A DNA stretch of 64,000 bases from Lentilactobacillus sp. Marseille-Q4993 (GCF_951230165.1 NZ_CATNVB010000002.1:1-64000), one strand, 5' to 3'. Counted from the stretch's first letter, positions 14,534 to 24,994 are shown. The notes: generated from the sequence alone by a model not told the origin. A program made the numbers and translations.

Positions 14534-16969
14534 TTAATTGTCGATTACTTCATTGGGCTTATTTCTAATAATTTCAGGAGTTCCTTCAGTGGCAACATCA
14601 ATCACAAATGAACCATTTGAGTAACGTCCACCTAGGGAGTAATCAGTTGGCAATATATCATGGAACTTTCTCCTAGAGGTAATCACTTCCAGCGGTTGTT
14701 CATCAGCCGTTAAAACAGCAAAATCAACGATTCTATGCGGATCGCGCTTTAGTTCTCGGAGAATGTTAACTCCCTTTCGGGCCCTGGACGTGCTTGAGAT
14801 TTCCTTGACGGCAATTTTCTTAAATGATCCTCGCTGGGTAACAAGTCCTAGGACGGAATTATCATCAACCACTTGAAAATTAGTAACTTCGTCATCTTCA
14901 CCAAGATTCATTGATTTAACCCCAGCAGTTCTCGCACCAAACGTAGATACTTCATCAAGATCAAATCTTAAGGCCAACCCTAATCTAGAAATCAGAATAA
15001 TTTGCTTGCCATCCGGTTCTGCATTGTACTTGACGCTAACAATTCTGGAATCGTCATGCTTCATTTTATTAAACATGTACGCATGCTTTTTATATGTCCG
15101 ACCTGGCGTTAGTTCACTAAACTCAACCTGTTTGATCAAACCATCGTTGGTTGCAATCAAGAATTTACCCTGTTGCTTTAAGTCTGTGAAACTAAAGGTC
15201 GCAACGATCTCCTCGTCTGAATCCAAACCAATCGTCTGGGAAATATGTTCACCAGTATCCTTCCATTTCACGTCGGAAATTTCAAAGATTGGTCTGTAAA
15301 TCAAATTACCCTTGTTCGTAAACATAAACAAATGATCCCGAGCGTTTACCTTCTCCATGAAGATTGGATAGTCTTCATCTTTTAAACCAGTCTCGTCACT
15401 AGATGCTGTATACGAACGTAAGCTACTCCGCTTGATATAACCATCATGACTAACTAAAACCACCACGTCTTCATCAGGGACGATGACGTCTGTATTGATC
15501 TTAATATCGGAGATTTTTTCTTGAATCTCAGTTTTTCTATCATTCCGATATTCCTTAGCAATTTGCTTAAGTTCCTTAGCAAGAACCCGGTTTAATTCCT
15601 TAGGGTCATCAATGATTTTGTTATATTCAGCAATCTTCGCTGCCAAATCTTCGCTTTCCTTCTGAAGTTCAGTAACGTCAGTATTAGTTAATCTGTAAAG
15701 TTGTAAAGCAACGATTGCATCAGCTTGTTTTTCAGAAAAATCATACTGTTTAACTAAGTTATCCCGGGCATCCTTACGATTGTTAGAAGCTCGAATCGTT
15801 TTGATTACATCATCCAAAATCGAAAGAGCCTTGATTAGACCATCAACGATATGCTGACGATCTTTGGCTTTGTTCAAATTGTAAGTTGTCCGTTTCTTGA
15901 TTACTTCTTGTTGGAATTCGAGGTAGGACAGAAGAATTTTCTTCAGTGATAGCCTTTCAGGCCGCATATGGTTAATTGCGACCATATTAAAGCTATACGA
16001 AATTTGTAAGTCAGTGTTTTTAAACAGGTAGTTTAAAACCCCGTTTGAATCAACATCTCGTTTAAGCTCGATTACAATTGAAAGTCCGTTACGGTCAGTC
16101 TGATCTCGAACTTCCGCAATCCCATCAATCTTTTTGTTCAGCCTAATTTCATCAATTCGTTTAACCATTTGGGCTTTATTAACTTCATAAGGAATTTCCG
16201 TAATTACGATCTGAGATTTGTTACCGCGAAGATTTTCAATACTAGTCTTGGCCCGAACGATAATCTTCCCGTGACCAGTTTCGTATGCCTTCTTTATGCC
16301 GTCAATTCCCTGAACGATTCCACCAGTCGGGAAATCAGGACCCTTAACAAACTGCATCAAGTCGTCTAAAGTAGCGTCTTTATGCTTTTGTAAGTACAAG
16401 ACAGCATCAATTACCTCACCTAAATTATGAGGGGGAATATCCGTTGCATATCCCGCCGAAATACCAGTTGACCCATTTACTAATAAGTTGGGGAATCTTG
16501 ATGGTAAGACAGTTGGTTCGTACTCCGTATCGTCGAAATTGAGAACCCAATCGACCGTATCTTTATCGATATCACGCAACATTTCAGTAGAGATTTTACT
16601 AAGACGTGCTTCGGTATATCGCATCGCAGCAGCAGGATCGCCATCCATTGAACCATTATTTCCGTGCATTTCAATCAACGGTTCTCTAAGTTTCCAGTCC
16701 TGACTCATTCGCACCAGGGCTTCATAAATAGAACTATCACCATGAGGGTGAAAATTACCCATGACGTTACCAACCGACTTGGCTGACTTTCTAAAGCCCT
16801 TGTCATAAGTATTACCATCTTTGTTCATTGCATAGAGAATTCGTCGTTGTACAGGTTTCAACCCGTCCCTAATATCTGGAAGGGCCCGTTCCTGGATAAT
16901 CGATTTCGAATAACGAGAAAACCGTTCTCCCATTACTTCCTCAAGCGTAAGTTCTTCAACTTTACTCAA
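14534..16969 (-). CDS. parC: DNA topoisomerase IV subunit A
   Basis: ParC is the cleaving subunit of topoisomerase IV, which separates linked daughter chromosomes. The 811-residue protein has the conserved ALPDIRDGLKPVQRRIL start, GNFHPHGDSSIYEA, the active-site Tyr in MRYTEARLSKI near residue 120, and a C-terminal beta-pinwheel domain. Pairing with parE and adjacency to plsY distinguish it from GyrA. The best start is TTG at 16969, six bases after AAAGGGGAG. The ATG at 16987 would add six residues but sits over the ribosome binding site. parE ends at 16984, so the two are coupled. Confidence 0.95.
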   Translation of the reverse strand: MSKVEELTLEEVMGERFSRYSKSIIQERALPDIRDGLKPVQRRILYAMNKDGNTYDKGFRKSAKSVGNVMGNFHPHGDSSIYEALVRMSQDWKLREPLIEMHGNNGSMDGDPAAAMRYTEARLSKISTEMLRDIDKDTVDWVLNFDDTEYEPTVLPSRFPNLLVNGSTGISAGYATDIPPHNLGEVIDAVLYLQKHKDATLDDLMQFVKGPDFPTGGIVQGIDGIKKAYETGHGKIIVRAKTSIENLRGNKSQIVITEIPYEVNKAQMVKRIDEIRLNKKIDGIAEVRDQTDRNGLSIVIELKRDVDSNGVLNYLFKNTDLQISYSFNMVAINHMRPERLSLKKILLSYLEFQQEVIKKRTTYNLNKAKDRQHIVDGLIKALSILDDVIKTIRASNNRKDARDNLVKQYDFSEKQADAIVALQLYRLTNTDVTELQKESEDLAAKIAEYNKIIDDPKELNRVLAKELKQIAKEYRNDRKTEIQEKISDIKINTDVIVPDEDVVVLVSHDGYIKRSSLRSYTASSDETGLKDEDYPIFMEKVNARDHLFMFTNKGNLIYRPIFEISDVKWKDTGEHISQTIGLDSDEEIVATFSFTDLKQQGKFLIATNDGLIKQVEFSELTPGRTYKKHAYMFNKMKHDDSRIVSVKYNAEPDGKQIILISRLGLALRFDLDEVSTFGARTAGVKSMNLGEDDEVTNFQVVDDNSVLGLVTQRGSFKKIAVKEISSTSRARKGVNILRELKRDPHRIVDFAVLTADEQPLEVITSRRKFHDILPTDYSLGGRYSNGSFVIDVATEGTPEIIRNKPNEVIDN

Positions 16970-16983
16970 AAAGAACTCCCCTT

Positions 16984-18942
16984 TCATTCATTAGAAGTAT
17001 TATCCAAAATACTTCCTTCTTCTTCTAGATTGAATTTAACGTTACTTTCGATCCACTTTCTTCGGGGTTCAACTTTATCACCCATCAAAGTAGTAACCCG
17101 GCGTTCAGCAAGAGCGGCATCCTCGATCCTAACTCTAATCAATGTTCTTGAATCTGGATCCATGGTTGTCTCCCACAGCTGGTCTGCGTTCATTTCTCCT
17201 AAACCTTTGTATCGTTGCAAACTATAACCCTTACCAAACGCTTTTGAGTCCTTTGCTAACTCTTCATTTGTCCAAGCATACTTGGTCTGCATTTTCTTCC
17301 CAGTTCCTTTTTGGAGACGGTACAGTGGCGGCAGTGCGATATAAACCCGGCCAGCATCGATCATTGGCCGCATGTATTTATAGAAGAACGTTAGCAACAG
17401 AATCTGAATATGGGCACCATCATCATCAGCATCAGTCATGATGATGATCTTATCGTAATTCGCATCCTCAATCTTGAACTCAGCACCAACGCCAGCACCA
17501 ATTGTATAAATCATGGTGTTGATCTCTTCGTTTTTCATGATGTCTTCCAGTTTAGCTCGCTCAGTATTTAGAACTTTTCCCCTTAAGGGAAGAATCGCTT
17601 GGTAACGCCGGTCGCGTCCTTGTTTTGCGGACCCACCAGCAGAATCACCTTCGACCAAGAACAGTTCGTTCTTACTGTAGTCCTTTGACTGGGCAGGAGT
17701 AAGCTTGCCAGATAGCAGGCGTTCCTGCTTCTTTTTATGCTTTCCATTTCGGCTTTCGTCTCTTGCTTTTCGGGCAGCTTGACGGGCCTGACGAGCCCGC
17801 AGTGCCTTATGGACAAGGGTCTGGGCAAACTCACCATTTTCCATTAAGTAATAGCCGAGTTGTTCAGATACGACACTGTCAACGATAGATCTAGCTTCTG
17901 GAGTCCCAAGTTTTTCCTTAGTCTGGCCTTCAAACTGAAGGATTTCTTCTGGAATTCTTAGTGAGATGATTGCTGACAACCCTTCACGAACATCAGAACC
18001 ATCAAGGTTTTTATCTTTATCTTTGAGCAAATTGATTTTCCGAGCGTAGTCATTGAACGCCTTCGTCCATGCGTTTTTCAGTCCTGACTCGTGAGTTCCA
18101 CCATCTTTAGTTCTAACGTTGTTAACGAAGGATAATAGCGTCTCCGAGTAGCCGTCATTGTATTGAGCAGCAACCTCAACTTCAACGCCATCCTTTGTCC
18201 CATCGAAGTACATAACGTCTCCGAGGGTGTGTTTGTCCTCGTTAAGGTAATTAACAAACTCCTTAATTCCCTCTTCGTAATGGTAAGTCTCAGTTTTTTC
18301 AGGGTCAGTCCGTTCATCAGTCAAAGTAATCTTGGTATCTTTAAGCAAGAACGCTGCTTCTCTAAGTCGTTCAGAAAGGGTGCCAAAATTGTAAACGGTA
18401 CTAGTAAAAATTGATGAATCCGGTTTGAACGTGACAGTGGTCCCGGGTTTGTCAGTTGTTTTACCTAACTTCTTCAGGGTACCAACCGGGTGGCCACCGT
18501 TTTCAAAATGCTCTTCATATTTTTTACCATCACGAACAATTGTTACCGTAAGTGAAGTAGATAGGGCGTTAACGACACTAGCCCCAACGCCATGAAGCCC
18601 CCCTGACGTTTTATAACCACCTTGGCCAAACTTACCACCGGCATGCAATTGAGTGAAAATCACCTCAGCAGTCGGTTTTCCTGACGCGTGCATACCAGTT
18701 GGCATACCACGGCCATGATCAACGACGGTAATACTATTGTCTTTATGTATTATGACGTTGATTTCCTTACCATAACCCGCAAGAACTTCATCGACAGCAT
18801 TATCGACAATTTCGTATACAAGATGGTGTAATCCCCTCGAATCGGTTGAACCGATATACATTCCTGGTCGCTTACGAACGGCGTCCAAGCCCTCTAATAT
18901 CTGAATCGAGGAATCATCATAACGTGATGTTTGCTTTCCCAT
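16984..18942 (-). CDS. parE: DNA topoisomerase IV subunit B
   Basis: ParE is the ATPase subunit of topoisomerase IV. The 652-residue protein shows the GHKL ATP site (EIVDNAVDEVLAG near residue 40, then GRGMPTG and GLHGVGASVVNALS) and the TOPRIM domain with LVEGDSAGGSAKQGRD and MTDADDDGAHI. The ATG at 18942 follows AAAGGAG by 9 bases; an in-frame ATG eight codons earlier overlaps that site. It is transcribed divergently from plsY, the usual arrangement in lactobacilli and streptococci, and is followed immediately by parC. Confidence 0.96.
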   Translation of the reverse strand: MGKQTSRYDDSSIQILEGLDAVRKRPGMYIGSTDSRGLHHLVYEIVDNAVDEVLAGYGKEINVIIHKDNSITVVDHGRGMPTGMHASGKPTAEVIFTQLHAGGKFGQGGYKTSGGLHGVGASVVNALSTSLTVTIVRDGKKYEEHFENGGHPVGTLKKLGKTTDKPGTTVTFKPDSSIFTSTVYNFGTLSERLREAAFLLKDTKITLTDERTDPEKTETYHYEEGIKEFVNYLNEDKHTLGDVMYFDGTKDGVEVEVAAQYNDGYSETLLSFVNNVRTKDGGTHESGLKNAWTKAFNDYARKINLLKDKDKNLDGSDVREGLSAIISLRIPEEILQFEGQTKEKLGTPEARSIVDSVVSEQLGYYLMENGEFAQTLVHKALRARQARQAARKARDESRNGKHKKKQERLLSGKLTPAQSKDYSKNELFLVEGDSAGGSAKQGRDRRYQAILPLRGKVLNTERAKLEDIMKNEEINTMIYTIGAGVGAEFKIEDANYDKIIIMTDADDDGAHIQILLLTFFYKYMRPMIDAGRVYIALPPLYRLQKGTGKKMQTKYAWTNEELAKDSKAFGKGYSLQRYKGLGEMNADQLWETTMDPDSRTLIRVRIEDAALAERRVTTLMGDKVEPRRKWIESNVKFNLEEEGSILDNTSNE

Positions 18943-19013
18943 TTTATCTGACTCCTTTTTCTGCAATCTATTTCATAATACATTAAAAATATTGGTTTGA
19001 AAACGAAATTTTA

Positions 19014-19042
19014 TTGGCTAACCTTTGTTTCCATGCTAAAAT
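19014..19042 (+). promoter_or_regulatory. Promoter of plsY
   Basis: TTGGCT (19014-19019) and TAAAAT (19037-19042) are separated by 17 bp, about 48 bases upstream of the plsY start in the gap shared with parE. Confidence 0.55.
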
Positions 19043-19090
19043 AATAGGCGTTTTCACAAATATATTCACAAGGAATATGAGGTTATTATT

Positions 19091-19714
19091 TTGGATTCTA
19101 ACGTTTTAGAAATTATTGGCATGGTTATTATCGCCTATCTCCTTGGTTCCATTCCCAGCGGAGTTTGGATTGGTAAACTGTTCTATCATGTTGACATTCG
19201 CCGCCACGGTTCCGGCAACATTGGAACTACCAACACGTACAGAGTTCTTGGGCCAATCGCTGGATCGATCGTTTTGGTAATGGATATCTCCAAGGGAGCT
19301 CTTGCAACCTTACTACCAACCCTCCTAAATAACAATACGATAAATCCACTGGTTTTTGGTTTATTTGCTATTTTAGGCCATACTTTTTCCATCTTTGATA
19401 AGTTTAAGGGTGGTAAAGCTATTGCCACCAGTGCGGGGATGCTACTTGCATACCGGCCAATCCTTTTCTTGATTGCCGCCGGCCTTTGGATATCATTGAT
19501 TCTAATTACTAGTACAGTGAGTTTTGCAAGCATCTTTGCCTTTATCACAATTACCATCATTATTTACTTTACTCATGATATCTTCTTAAGTGTTTTAGCT
19601 ACCATTTTGTGTATCTTTATCATCTATCGACACCGGGAAAATATCAAACGAATGCTCAACGGTACGGAAAGCAAAGTTAATCTTGGCTTCCCGTATTGGT
19701 TTGGTAAAAAGTAA
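19091..19714 (+). CDS. plsY: Acyl-phosphate glycerol-3-phosphate acyltransferase
   Basis: PlsY is a membrane enzyme that transfers the acyl group from acyl-phosphate to glycerol-3-phosphate, the first committed step of phospholipid synthesis. The 207-residue protein has about five hydrophobic spans and the three conserved loops: GSIPSGVWIG, RRHGSGNIGTTNTYRVLG and GHTFSIFDKFKGGKA. Translation starts at a TTG (19091) after a short GAGG. Its substrate comes from PlsX (ACP-derived) and FakA (exogenous fatty acid), both encoded further right. Confidence 0.96.
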   Translation: MDSNVLEIIGMVIIAYLLGSIPSGVWIGKLFYHVDIRRHGSGNIGTTNTYRVLGPIAGSIVLVMDISKGALATLLPTLLNNNTINPLVFGLFAILGHTFSIFDKFKGGKAIATSAGMLLAYRPILFLIAAGLWISLILITSTVSFASIFAFITITIIIYFTHDIFLSVLATILCIFIIYRHRENIKRMLNGTESKVNLGFPYWFGKK

Positions 19715-19748
19715 ATCAATTATAACAATCACAGTTAAATCAAACTTA

Positions 19749-19808
19749 AAAACCCGAGAATGTAGTTTAAGGATAACCAGATTCCTTAAATATCATTCCC
19801 GGATTTTT
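19749..19808. terminator. Bidirectional terminator between plsY and the epimerase-like gene
   Basis: An imperfect stem of more than 20 positions (core TTTAAGGA / TCCTTAAA, outer GAATG / CATTC) is flanked by A-rich sequence on the left and TTTTTT on the right. It can serve both converging units. Confidence 0.85.
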
Positions 19809-19811
19809 TAT

Positions 19812-20684
19812 TTAGAAGAATGTTAGTTCAAAACTAGCCGTAAACTGTTCATCCTTGTTAGTTAATTTGTTAATTGCAAACTTATCATCCAACTTACCAG
19901 TAGCGTCAACCGTATCAGCAAGCCCCCACCATGGCTCAATACATGCAAATGGGGATTCCTTAGGGTATGGTGACCAAATACCGACAAAGGGTGCGTCTTC
20001 GAGATGCAATGACACACCATGATCGTTGCTATTGTTGCTTAGCATAACCGTAGTAGGTTTATTCTTAAGATTAAGCACTTGGGCATCACTATTAAACCAT
20101 TCATGGTCTAAATACTTAGGCTTACTAAAGTCAAGTTCAGAAACGTCATTAGGGTCACTGTATGGTGGCTTTAACGGCGTTTTTTCATACTTACCCTTAG
20201 GGGCTACTGAAACAAAGTAGTCATTAAATGAGCCTTCATCAGTCAATGGGACATTGAATCCAGGATGAGCCCCAATTTGAAACAGAATCTCTCCGTCAGT
20301 CTTATTGATTAGAGTAATCCTTTCACTTAATTGATGATCACTCAAATCAAATTTTACATTTAATTCAAAGTCAAATGGGTAGACTTCCCGAGTCTGATCA
20401 TCAGAAACTAACTGAAACTCAACCGATGTATTTGACTTATCAGTAACGGTAAAATCCCGATCCCGAGCAAACCCATGTTGGCTCATTGAGTAAATTTTTC
20501 CCTGATATTCAAACTGGTTATCCTTCAACCGACCAACAATCGGGAATAGAATTGGGGCGTGACGCTTCCAATACTCAGGATCAGCTTGCCACATATATTC
20601 AATTCCATCACCAATAACACTTGTTAATTCGGCCCCGTGTTCGTTTATAGTAACGGTTAAGTATTCATTCTTCAGCGTTTGCAT
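19812..20684 (-). CDS. Aldose 1-epimerase family protein (LacX-like)
   Basis: A 290-residue protein of the galactose-mutarotase fold. The family interconverts alpha and beta anomers of sugars. Likely catalytic elements are QHGFARDRDF, the His in IGAHPGFNVPL and the Glu in ACIEPWWGLADT. It belongs to the LacX/YphB-type branch, for which the physiological sugar is mostly unknown; the neighbours give no sugar pathway. AGGAG lies 7 bases before the ATG at 20684, and an ATG one codon earlier (20687) is also possible. hslU ends 25 bases upstream, so it may be read from the hsl operon. Confidence 0.85.
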   Translation of the reverse strand: MQTLKNEYLTVTINEHGAELTSVIGDGIEYMWQADPEYWKRHAPILFPIVGRLKDNQFEYQGKIYSMSQHGFARDRDFTVTDKSNTSVEFQLVSDDQTREVYPFDFELNVKFDLSDHQLSERITLINKTDGEILFQIGAHPGFNVPLTDEGSFNDYFVSVAPKGKYEKTPLKPPYSDPNDVSELDFSKPKYLDHEWFNSDAQVLNLKNKPTTVMLSNNSNDHGVSLHLEDAPFVGIWSPYPKESPFACIEPWWGLADTVDATGKLDDKFAINKLTNKDEQFTASFELTFF

Positions 20685-20708
20685 CATGCAGCTCCTTTTC
20701 TCCACTTA

Positions 20709-22118
20709 TTAAAGGATATATCGAGATAGGTCCTTGTTTTCGGCCAATTTACCAACTTTATCTTGAACATATTTTTCAGTGATTTGAATTTCACCCATCT
20801 GCATATCTGGGCCTTCATATAGAATATCTTCAAGCAGTTTTTCCAATATTGTGTGTAACCTTCTGGCACCAATATTATCAGTGTTGTGGTTCACATCAGC
20901 CGCAATCTCAGCGATTTTGTTAATCGCTTCAATCGTAAACGTAATGTTAATATTATCGGTTCCAATCAATGCCATATATTGTTTAACTAGAGCATTATTA
21001 GGTTCAGTAAGGATTCTAACGAAGTCTTCCTTGGTCAAATCATCCAATTCAACCCTAATTGGAAATCTTCCTTGAAGTTCCGGAATCAAATCAGATGGTT
21101 TAGAGGTTGCAAACGCACCCGAACCAATAAACAGTACGTGGTCAGTTTTTACTGGGCCATACTTTGTGTTAACCTGTGAGCCTTCAACAATTGGTAAAAT
21201 GTCTCGCTGAACCCCTTCTCGAGAAACTTCACCACTGTTTTGAGAATTACCACCAGTTATTTTATCGATTTCATCAATGAAAATAATACCAGTGTTCTCC
21301 GCTCTAACAATTGCATTATGATAGAGGTCTGCCTGATTAACCAATTTTTCAGAAGCCTCATTAATTAAAATTTCTCTAGCTTCCCGGACGGGAACGGTTC
21401 TCTCAATCTGCTTCTTAGGCATTAAACCAGATAAGGTTTGGTTTAGATCGATACCCATTTGGTTCATCATCGAGTTATTACCAGCTAGTTGTGATGACGG
21501 ATCATCAACTTTGATTTTAACTTCTTCATCTTCTAACAAACCTGCACGCAGTTTATCTGAAACGGACATCCGCTTTTCACGCACATCTTCCGTAACATCT
21601 TCTTCACCATCATCAGCACCAGGCATTTCACCGTTTTGCATTGATGAGAACATATCCATGATGTTTTGCATGTCATTTTTCCGGTTTTTCTTGCGTTCAG
21701 CAGGTACAAGTAACTTAACAAGCTGGTTGTTAGCATCCTTAACCGCATCAGTTCTCACGTTTTTGTATGCCTCAGTCCGTTCGATTGCAACTGCGTTTTC
21801 TACAAGGTCTCTGACCATGGATTCCACGTCAGAACCAACGTAACCAACTTCAGTAAATTTAGTAGCTTCCACTTTAACGAATGGAGCGTTGACGATTTTA
21901 GCTAACCGTCTTGCAATTTCGGTTTTACCAACACCAGTAGGTCCAATCATTAGTAAATTCTTTGGTGAAATTTCATCCTGCATGTCTTTAGATAACTGCA
22001 TTCGCCGATACCGATTTCTAAGGGCAACCGCAACTGCCTTCTTTGCATCCGACTGGCCGATAATATATTGGTCTAAAACTTCAACAATTTGTTTTGGGGT
22101 TTGAGTAGATTCAGTCAA
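20709..22118 (-). CDS. hslU: HslU (ClpY) ATPase subunit of the HslUV protease
   Basis: HslU unfolds proteins and feeds them to the HslV peptidase. The 469-residue AAA+ protein shows Walker [15 protein letters not shown] near residue 55, the substrate-domain insertion from about 110 to 240, Walker [11 protein letters not shown] and the conserved C-terminal tail DLSRYIL that inserts into HslV. Translation starts at TTG (22118) with AGGAG upstream. The gene is third in the order xerC-hslV-hslU, matching the codV-clpQ-clpY order of Bacillus but without codY following. Confidence 0.96.
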   Translation of the reverse strand: MTESTQTPKQIVEVLDQYIIGQSDAKKAVAVALRNRYRRMQLSKDMQDEISPKNLLMIGPTGVGKTEIARRLAKIVNAPFVKVEATKFTEVGYVGSDVESMVRDLVENAVAIERTEAYKNVRTDAVKDANNQLVKLLVPAERKKNRKNDMQNIMDMFSSMQNGEMPGADDGEEDVTEDVREKRMSVSDKLRAGLLEDEEVKIKVDDPSSQLAGNNSMMNQMGIDLNQTLSGLMPKKQIERTVPVREAREILINEASEKLVNQADLYHNAIVRAENTGIIFIDEIDKITGGNSQNSGEVSREGVQRDILPIVEGSQVNTKYGPVKTDHVLFIGSGAFATSKPSDLIPELQGRFPIRVELDDLTKEDFVRILTEPNNALVKQYMALIGTDNINITFTIEAINKIAEIAADVNHNTDNIGARRLHTILEKLLEDILYEGPDMQMGEIQITEKYVQDKVGKLAENKDLSRYIL

Positions 22119-22130
22119 TTAAAGTCTCTC

Positions 22131-22673
22131 CTATATCTCTTCAGAAATAACATTCTGGTTAGTAAAAATATCAATTGAGCCGGCAATATGAATTGCAGCC
22201 TCAGCAATTTCCTTTGCACTCATATCTTGAGCGTGGTGTTTCATGGCCGTAGCTGCCGCTAAAGCAAAGTTCCCACCTGAACCGATGGCTAAAATATCAT
22301 CATCTGGTTCAATTACTTCTCCTGAACCTGATACTAATAGCAAGTCCTTATCGTTCATGACAATCAACAATGCTTCAAGCTTTTGTAACGCTTGATCTTT
22401 ACGCCAGTCTTGTGCTAACTCAACTGAGGCCCGCTTAAGATCGCCATCGTACTGGCCAAGTTTCTTTTCAAATCGTTCTTCCAAATTGAACGCATCTGCA
22501 ACACTACCTGCAAAGCCGACAACTACCTTGCCTCCAAAGATACGACGAACTTTATGGGCAGTTCCCTTCATGATTACTTTTTCGCCCATCGTTACCTGAC
22601 CGTCACCGGCCATCGCTAAGTGACCGTTATGGCGAACGGCACAAATCGTGGTTGCTTCAAATTTTACTGTCAT
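22131..22673 (-). CDS. hslV: HslV (ClpQ) peptidase subunit
   Basis: HslV forms the double-hexameric peptidase chamber of HslUV. The 180-residue protein begins [17 protein letters not shown], followed by [11 protein letters not shown]. In Escherichia coli the catalytic Thr is the first residue of TTI; here, as in Bacillus ClpQ, about seven residues precede it, so either Thr2 serves as nucleophile or the extension is trimmed. GAGGAAAATA precedes the ATG. The start overlaps the end of xerC by 17 bases, indicating translational coupling. Confidence 0.95.
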   Translation of the reverse strand: MTVKFEATTICAVRHNGHLAMAGDGQVTMGEKVIMKGTAHKVRRIFGGKVVVGFAGSVADAFNLEERFEKKLGQYDGDLKRASVELAQDWRKDQALQKLEALLIVMNDKDLLLVSGSGEVIEPDDDILAIGSGGNFALAAATAMKHHAQDMSAKEIAEAAIHIAGSIDIFTNQNVISEEI

Positions 22674-23607
22674 TATTTTCCTCTTCCTCTTTCTTTTTTG
22701 TTCTGGGAAAGAATTTGTTATAATCCTTCATCAAATGTGATTGAGTTACGTGAGTATATATTTGCGTAGATGATAAGCTAGCATGTCCCAACAACTCCTG
22801 CACTGACCTCATATCTGCCCCTTCATCTAACATCTCAGTTGCAAAGGAATGGCGGAGCATATGGGGATGAATATCAGTAGTCAAATTACTAATTTTGACT
22901 ATGTGGTCCAAAATATACTCGATTCCTCGGGGTGTCAACGGTTTTCCTAATTTATTAATAAACAAGAAATCGTGAGACTCCCCTTTGTCCTCCATTAAAG
23001 ATGATCTTAACGGTAAATAATTTCTTATTGCTTGGCTTGCATAGTCACCAAACGGTACATATCGCTGCTTATTGCCTTTTCCTTGAACTAATATGACCTT
23101 ATCGGCTAAATTTAACCGTTCTAAAGTGATTCCCGTGCATTCGCTTACCCGAACCCCGGTTCCGTACAGCACCTCTAGAATCGCGATATTTCGTAATTTT
23201 AAGGGGTTCTCATCATCTGAATTTGCCGCCCTAAACAGTTCTTCCATCTCTTCTTTGTAAAAGAAACGGGGGAGTCGCCGATTATTAGTCTTTAGATGGA
23301 TATATTCAAAGGGGTTTTTAGTAACAATCTCGTTTTTGACCAAATAAGCATACAGAGAACGTAACGCTGAAACCTTCTGGGCAATCGAATTTTTAGCGTA
23401 GTCTTTGTCATATAAATAGGTCAAATACGATTCCACATCGTACGAATCAACATCTACAAGTTGCTTTGAATCTTTATCAACTTGGTTTAAAAACTTTTCA
23501 AACTCCGAAATATCATTTGAGTACGCGGTAATCGTATCATCCGAGTATTTCCGCTCGTTTTTTAAGTATTTTAAAAACCACTGCATCTGCGTATTTTTGC
23601 TTGTCAT
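22657..23607 (-). CDS. xerC: Tyrosine recombinase XerC
   Basis: A 316-residue site-specific tyrosine recombinase in the position of Bacillus codV. It has the SAM-like N-terminal domain ([16 protein letters not shown]) and a complete catalytic set: Arg in GTGVRVSE, Lys in [29 protein letters not shown] and the nucleophile in STQIYTHV. XerC normally works with XerD at dif; xerD is not in this window, while xerS is. I use ATG 23607 with AGGTG six bases upstream; a GTG at 23616 lies within that site. Confidence 0.93.
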   Translation of the reverse strand: MTSKNTQMQWFLKYLKNERKYSDDTITAYSNDISEFEKFLNQVDKDSKQLVDVDSYDVESYLTYLYDKDYAKNSIAQKVSALRSLYAYLVKNEIVTKNPFEYIHLKTNNRRLPRFFYKEEMEELFRAANSDDENPLKLRNIAILEVLYGTGVRVSECTGITLERLNLADKVILVQGKGNKQRYVPFGDYASQAIRNYLPLRSSLMEDKGESHDFLFINKLGKPLTPRGIEYILDHIVKISNLTTDIHPHMLRHSFATEMLDEGADMRSVQELLGHASLSSTQIYTHVTQSHLMKDYNKFFPRTKKKEEEENNDSKI

Positions 23608-23713
23608 TACTTTCACCTAGTTCCTAAATGAAAAAGTCCACTCTATTAATAATAGCAAATCTTTAAAATGATTGCGCCTTCAATCCTTATTTTTTAACTA
23701 ATTCTAATCAAAT

Positions 23714-23747
23714 AAAAAAAGCCAAGCTCATAAAGAACTTAGCTTCC
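23714..23747 (-). terminator. Terminator of rplS
   Basis: An 11-bp stem with G-U pairs, loop TTTAT, then TTTTTTT on the minus strand, about 10 bases after the rplS stop. Confidence 0.9.
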
Positions 23748-23756
23748 ATATTTGAA

Positions 23757-24119
23757 TTACTTTCTTGCTCTACGTGATTCAGGAATCCGAGCGGCCTTAC
23801 CTTGTAATTCGCGCAAGTAGTAAAGCTTAGCACGACGTACACGACCCTTACGGACAACTTCAATCTTATCAACACGTGGTGAGTGAAGTGGGAAAATACG
23901 TTCAACACCAACACCATTACTGATCTTACGAACAGTATAAGTAGCTTGGATGCCAGAACCCTTTCTCTTGATAACTACACCTTCGAACAATTGGATACGT
24001 TCACGAGTACCTTCAACAACCTTAACGTAAACCTTAACTGAATCACCAGCACGGAATTCAGGAATGTCATTACGTAATTGTTCGTTGTTGAGCTTTTCGA
24101 TTAATTGATTTTGTCGCAT
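23757..24119 (-). CDS. rplS: 50S ribosomal protein L19
   Basis: L19 sits at the 30S-50S interface. The 120-residue protein has the typical sequence [20 protein letters not shown], the [13 protein letters not shown] segment and a basic C-terminus [18 protein letters not shown]. The ATG at 24119 has AAAGGA 10 bases upstream. The gene has its own promoter and terminator and a structured leader, although it lies directly after trmD as in Bacillus. Confidence 0.97.
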   Translation of the reverse strand: MRQNQLIEKLNNEQLRNDIPEFRAGDSVKVYVKVVEGTRERIQLFEGVVIKRKGSGIQATYTVRKISNGVGVERIFPLHSPRVDKIEVVRKGRVRRAKLYYLRELQGKAARIPESRRARK

Positions 24120-24125
24120 AAACAA

Positions 24126-24190
24126 ATCTTCCTTTCACTAACATTCATTATCTTGTTTGACAGCGGAATGTTGTTTTGCGGCTCACGCCA
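24126..24190 (-). ncRNA. L19 leader (putative autoregulatory mRNA structure)
   Basis: The rplS 5' untranslated region folds into two elements on the minus strand. GGC-GTGA-GCC (24180-24189) is followed by a 7-bp stem AACATTC (24166-24172) / GAATGTT (24140-24146) that encloses CGCTGTCA. An L19 leader family is known upstream of rplS in low-GC Gram-positives. The match rests on position and structure. Confidence 0.65.
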
Positions 24191-24196
24191 AAAATA

Positions 24197-24226
24197 ATAA
24201 TATCATATCTATTTGTCATCTGTAAA
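24197..24226 (-). promoter_or_regulatory. Promoter of rplS
   Basis: TTTACA (24221-24226) and TATTAT (24197-24202) are 18 bp apart on the minus strand, overlapping the 3' end of trmD. The start point would fall just upstream of the leader structure. Confidence 0.55.
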
Positions 24227-24994
24227 GGGATCATTCTTGATATCAGAATTTTCTTCCTCTATCCTAACGTCAGCCAGCAACCGTTTTTGCAGGTCAGTAA
24301 GTTTGCTATGATCAATTAAATCAGGCCGTCTGAGATAGGTTCTTCTGAGTGATTCCTTTTGATTCCACTCAAAAATCTTCTTGTGATCACCATTCATTAA
24401 TACTTCGGGAACTTTCATTCCTCGGTATTCTGCTGGTCGAGTGTATTGAGGCCCTTCTAATAATCCCGTTGAAAACGACTCCGTAACGGCTGATTCATCG
24501 TTACCAAGGACCCCAGGAATTAGTCGTGAAATTGCATCAATCATTACCATTGCGGGTAATTCGCCACCAGTAAGAACATAATCACCGAGTGAATACTCGT
24601 CCGTCACAATGCTACGAATACGTTCATCATACCCTTCATAGTGCCCACAAATAAATGTTATGTGATCCTCACTAGCTAACTTTTCGGCCTCATGCTGATT
24701 AAACTGTTTACCAGCCGGATCCATTAGAATTACTTTTCCCTTACTGATTCCAGCAGATTCAGCTTTATCACTAATAGCATCAAATGCATCAAGAATAGGT
24801 TGAGCTTGCAAAAGCATACCTGCCCCACCACCAAACGGATAATCGTCAACATGACGATGCTTATCCTTGGTATAGTCACGGAAATTAGTAACTTCAAGTT
24901 CGAGAATGTCGTTTTCGATTGCTTTTCCTAAGATAGAGTTATGCATTGTTTCGCCAAACATTTCTGGGAATAGGCTTAAAACATCAATCTTCAT
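24209..24994 (-). CDS. trmD: tRNA (guanine-N1-)-methyltransferase
   Basis: TrmD methylates G37 next to the anticodon and prevents +1 frameshifting. The 261-residue protein begins [13 protein letters not shown] and contains the knot motifs [10 protein letters not shown] and [15 protein letters not shown] that bind S-adenosylmethionine. Two adjacent ATGs occur at 24997 and 24994. AAGGA is 4 bases before the first and 7 before the second, and homologues start MKID, so I use 24994. The start overlaps the end of rimM. Confidence 0.96.
   Translation of the reverse strand: MKIDVLSLFPEMFGETMHNSILGKAIENDILELEVTNFRDYTKDKHRHVDDYPFGGGAGMLLQAQPILDAFDAISDKAESAGISKGKVILMDPAGKQFNQHEAEKLASEDHITFICGHYEGYDERIRSIVTDEYSLGDYVLTGGELPAMVMIDAISRLIPGVLGNDESAVTESFSTGLLEGPQYTRPAEYRGMKVPEVLMNGDHKKIFEWNQKESLRRTYLRRPDLIDHSKLTDLQKRLLADVRIEEENSDIKNDPFTDDK

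Noticed and set aside
17400-17445. Runs of CATCAT repeats in parE looking like a microsatellite
   Set aside because: They encode the conserved TOPRIM acidic motif TDADDDGAHI in the other direction.
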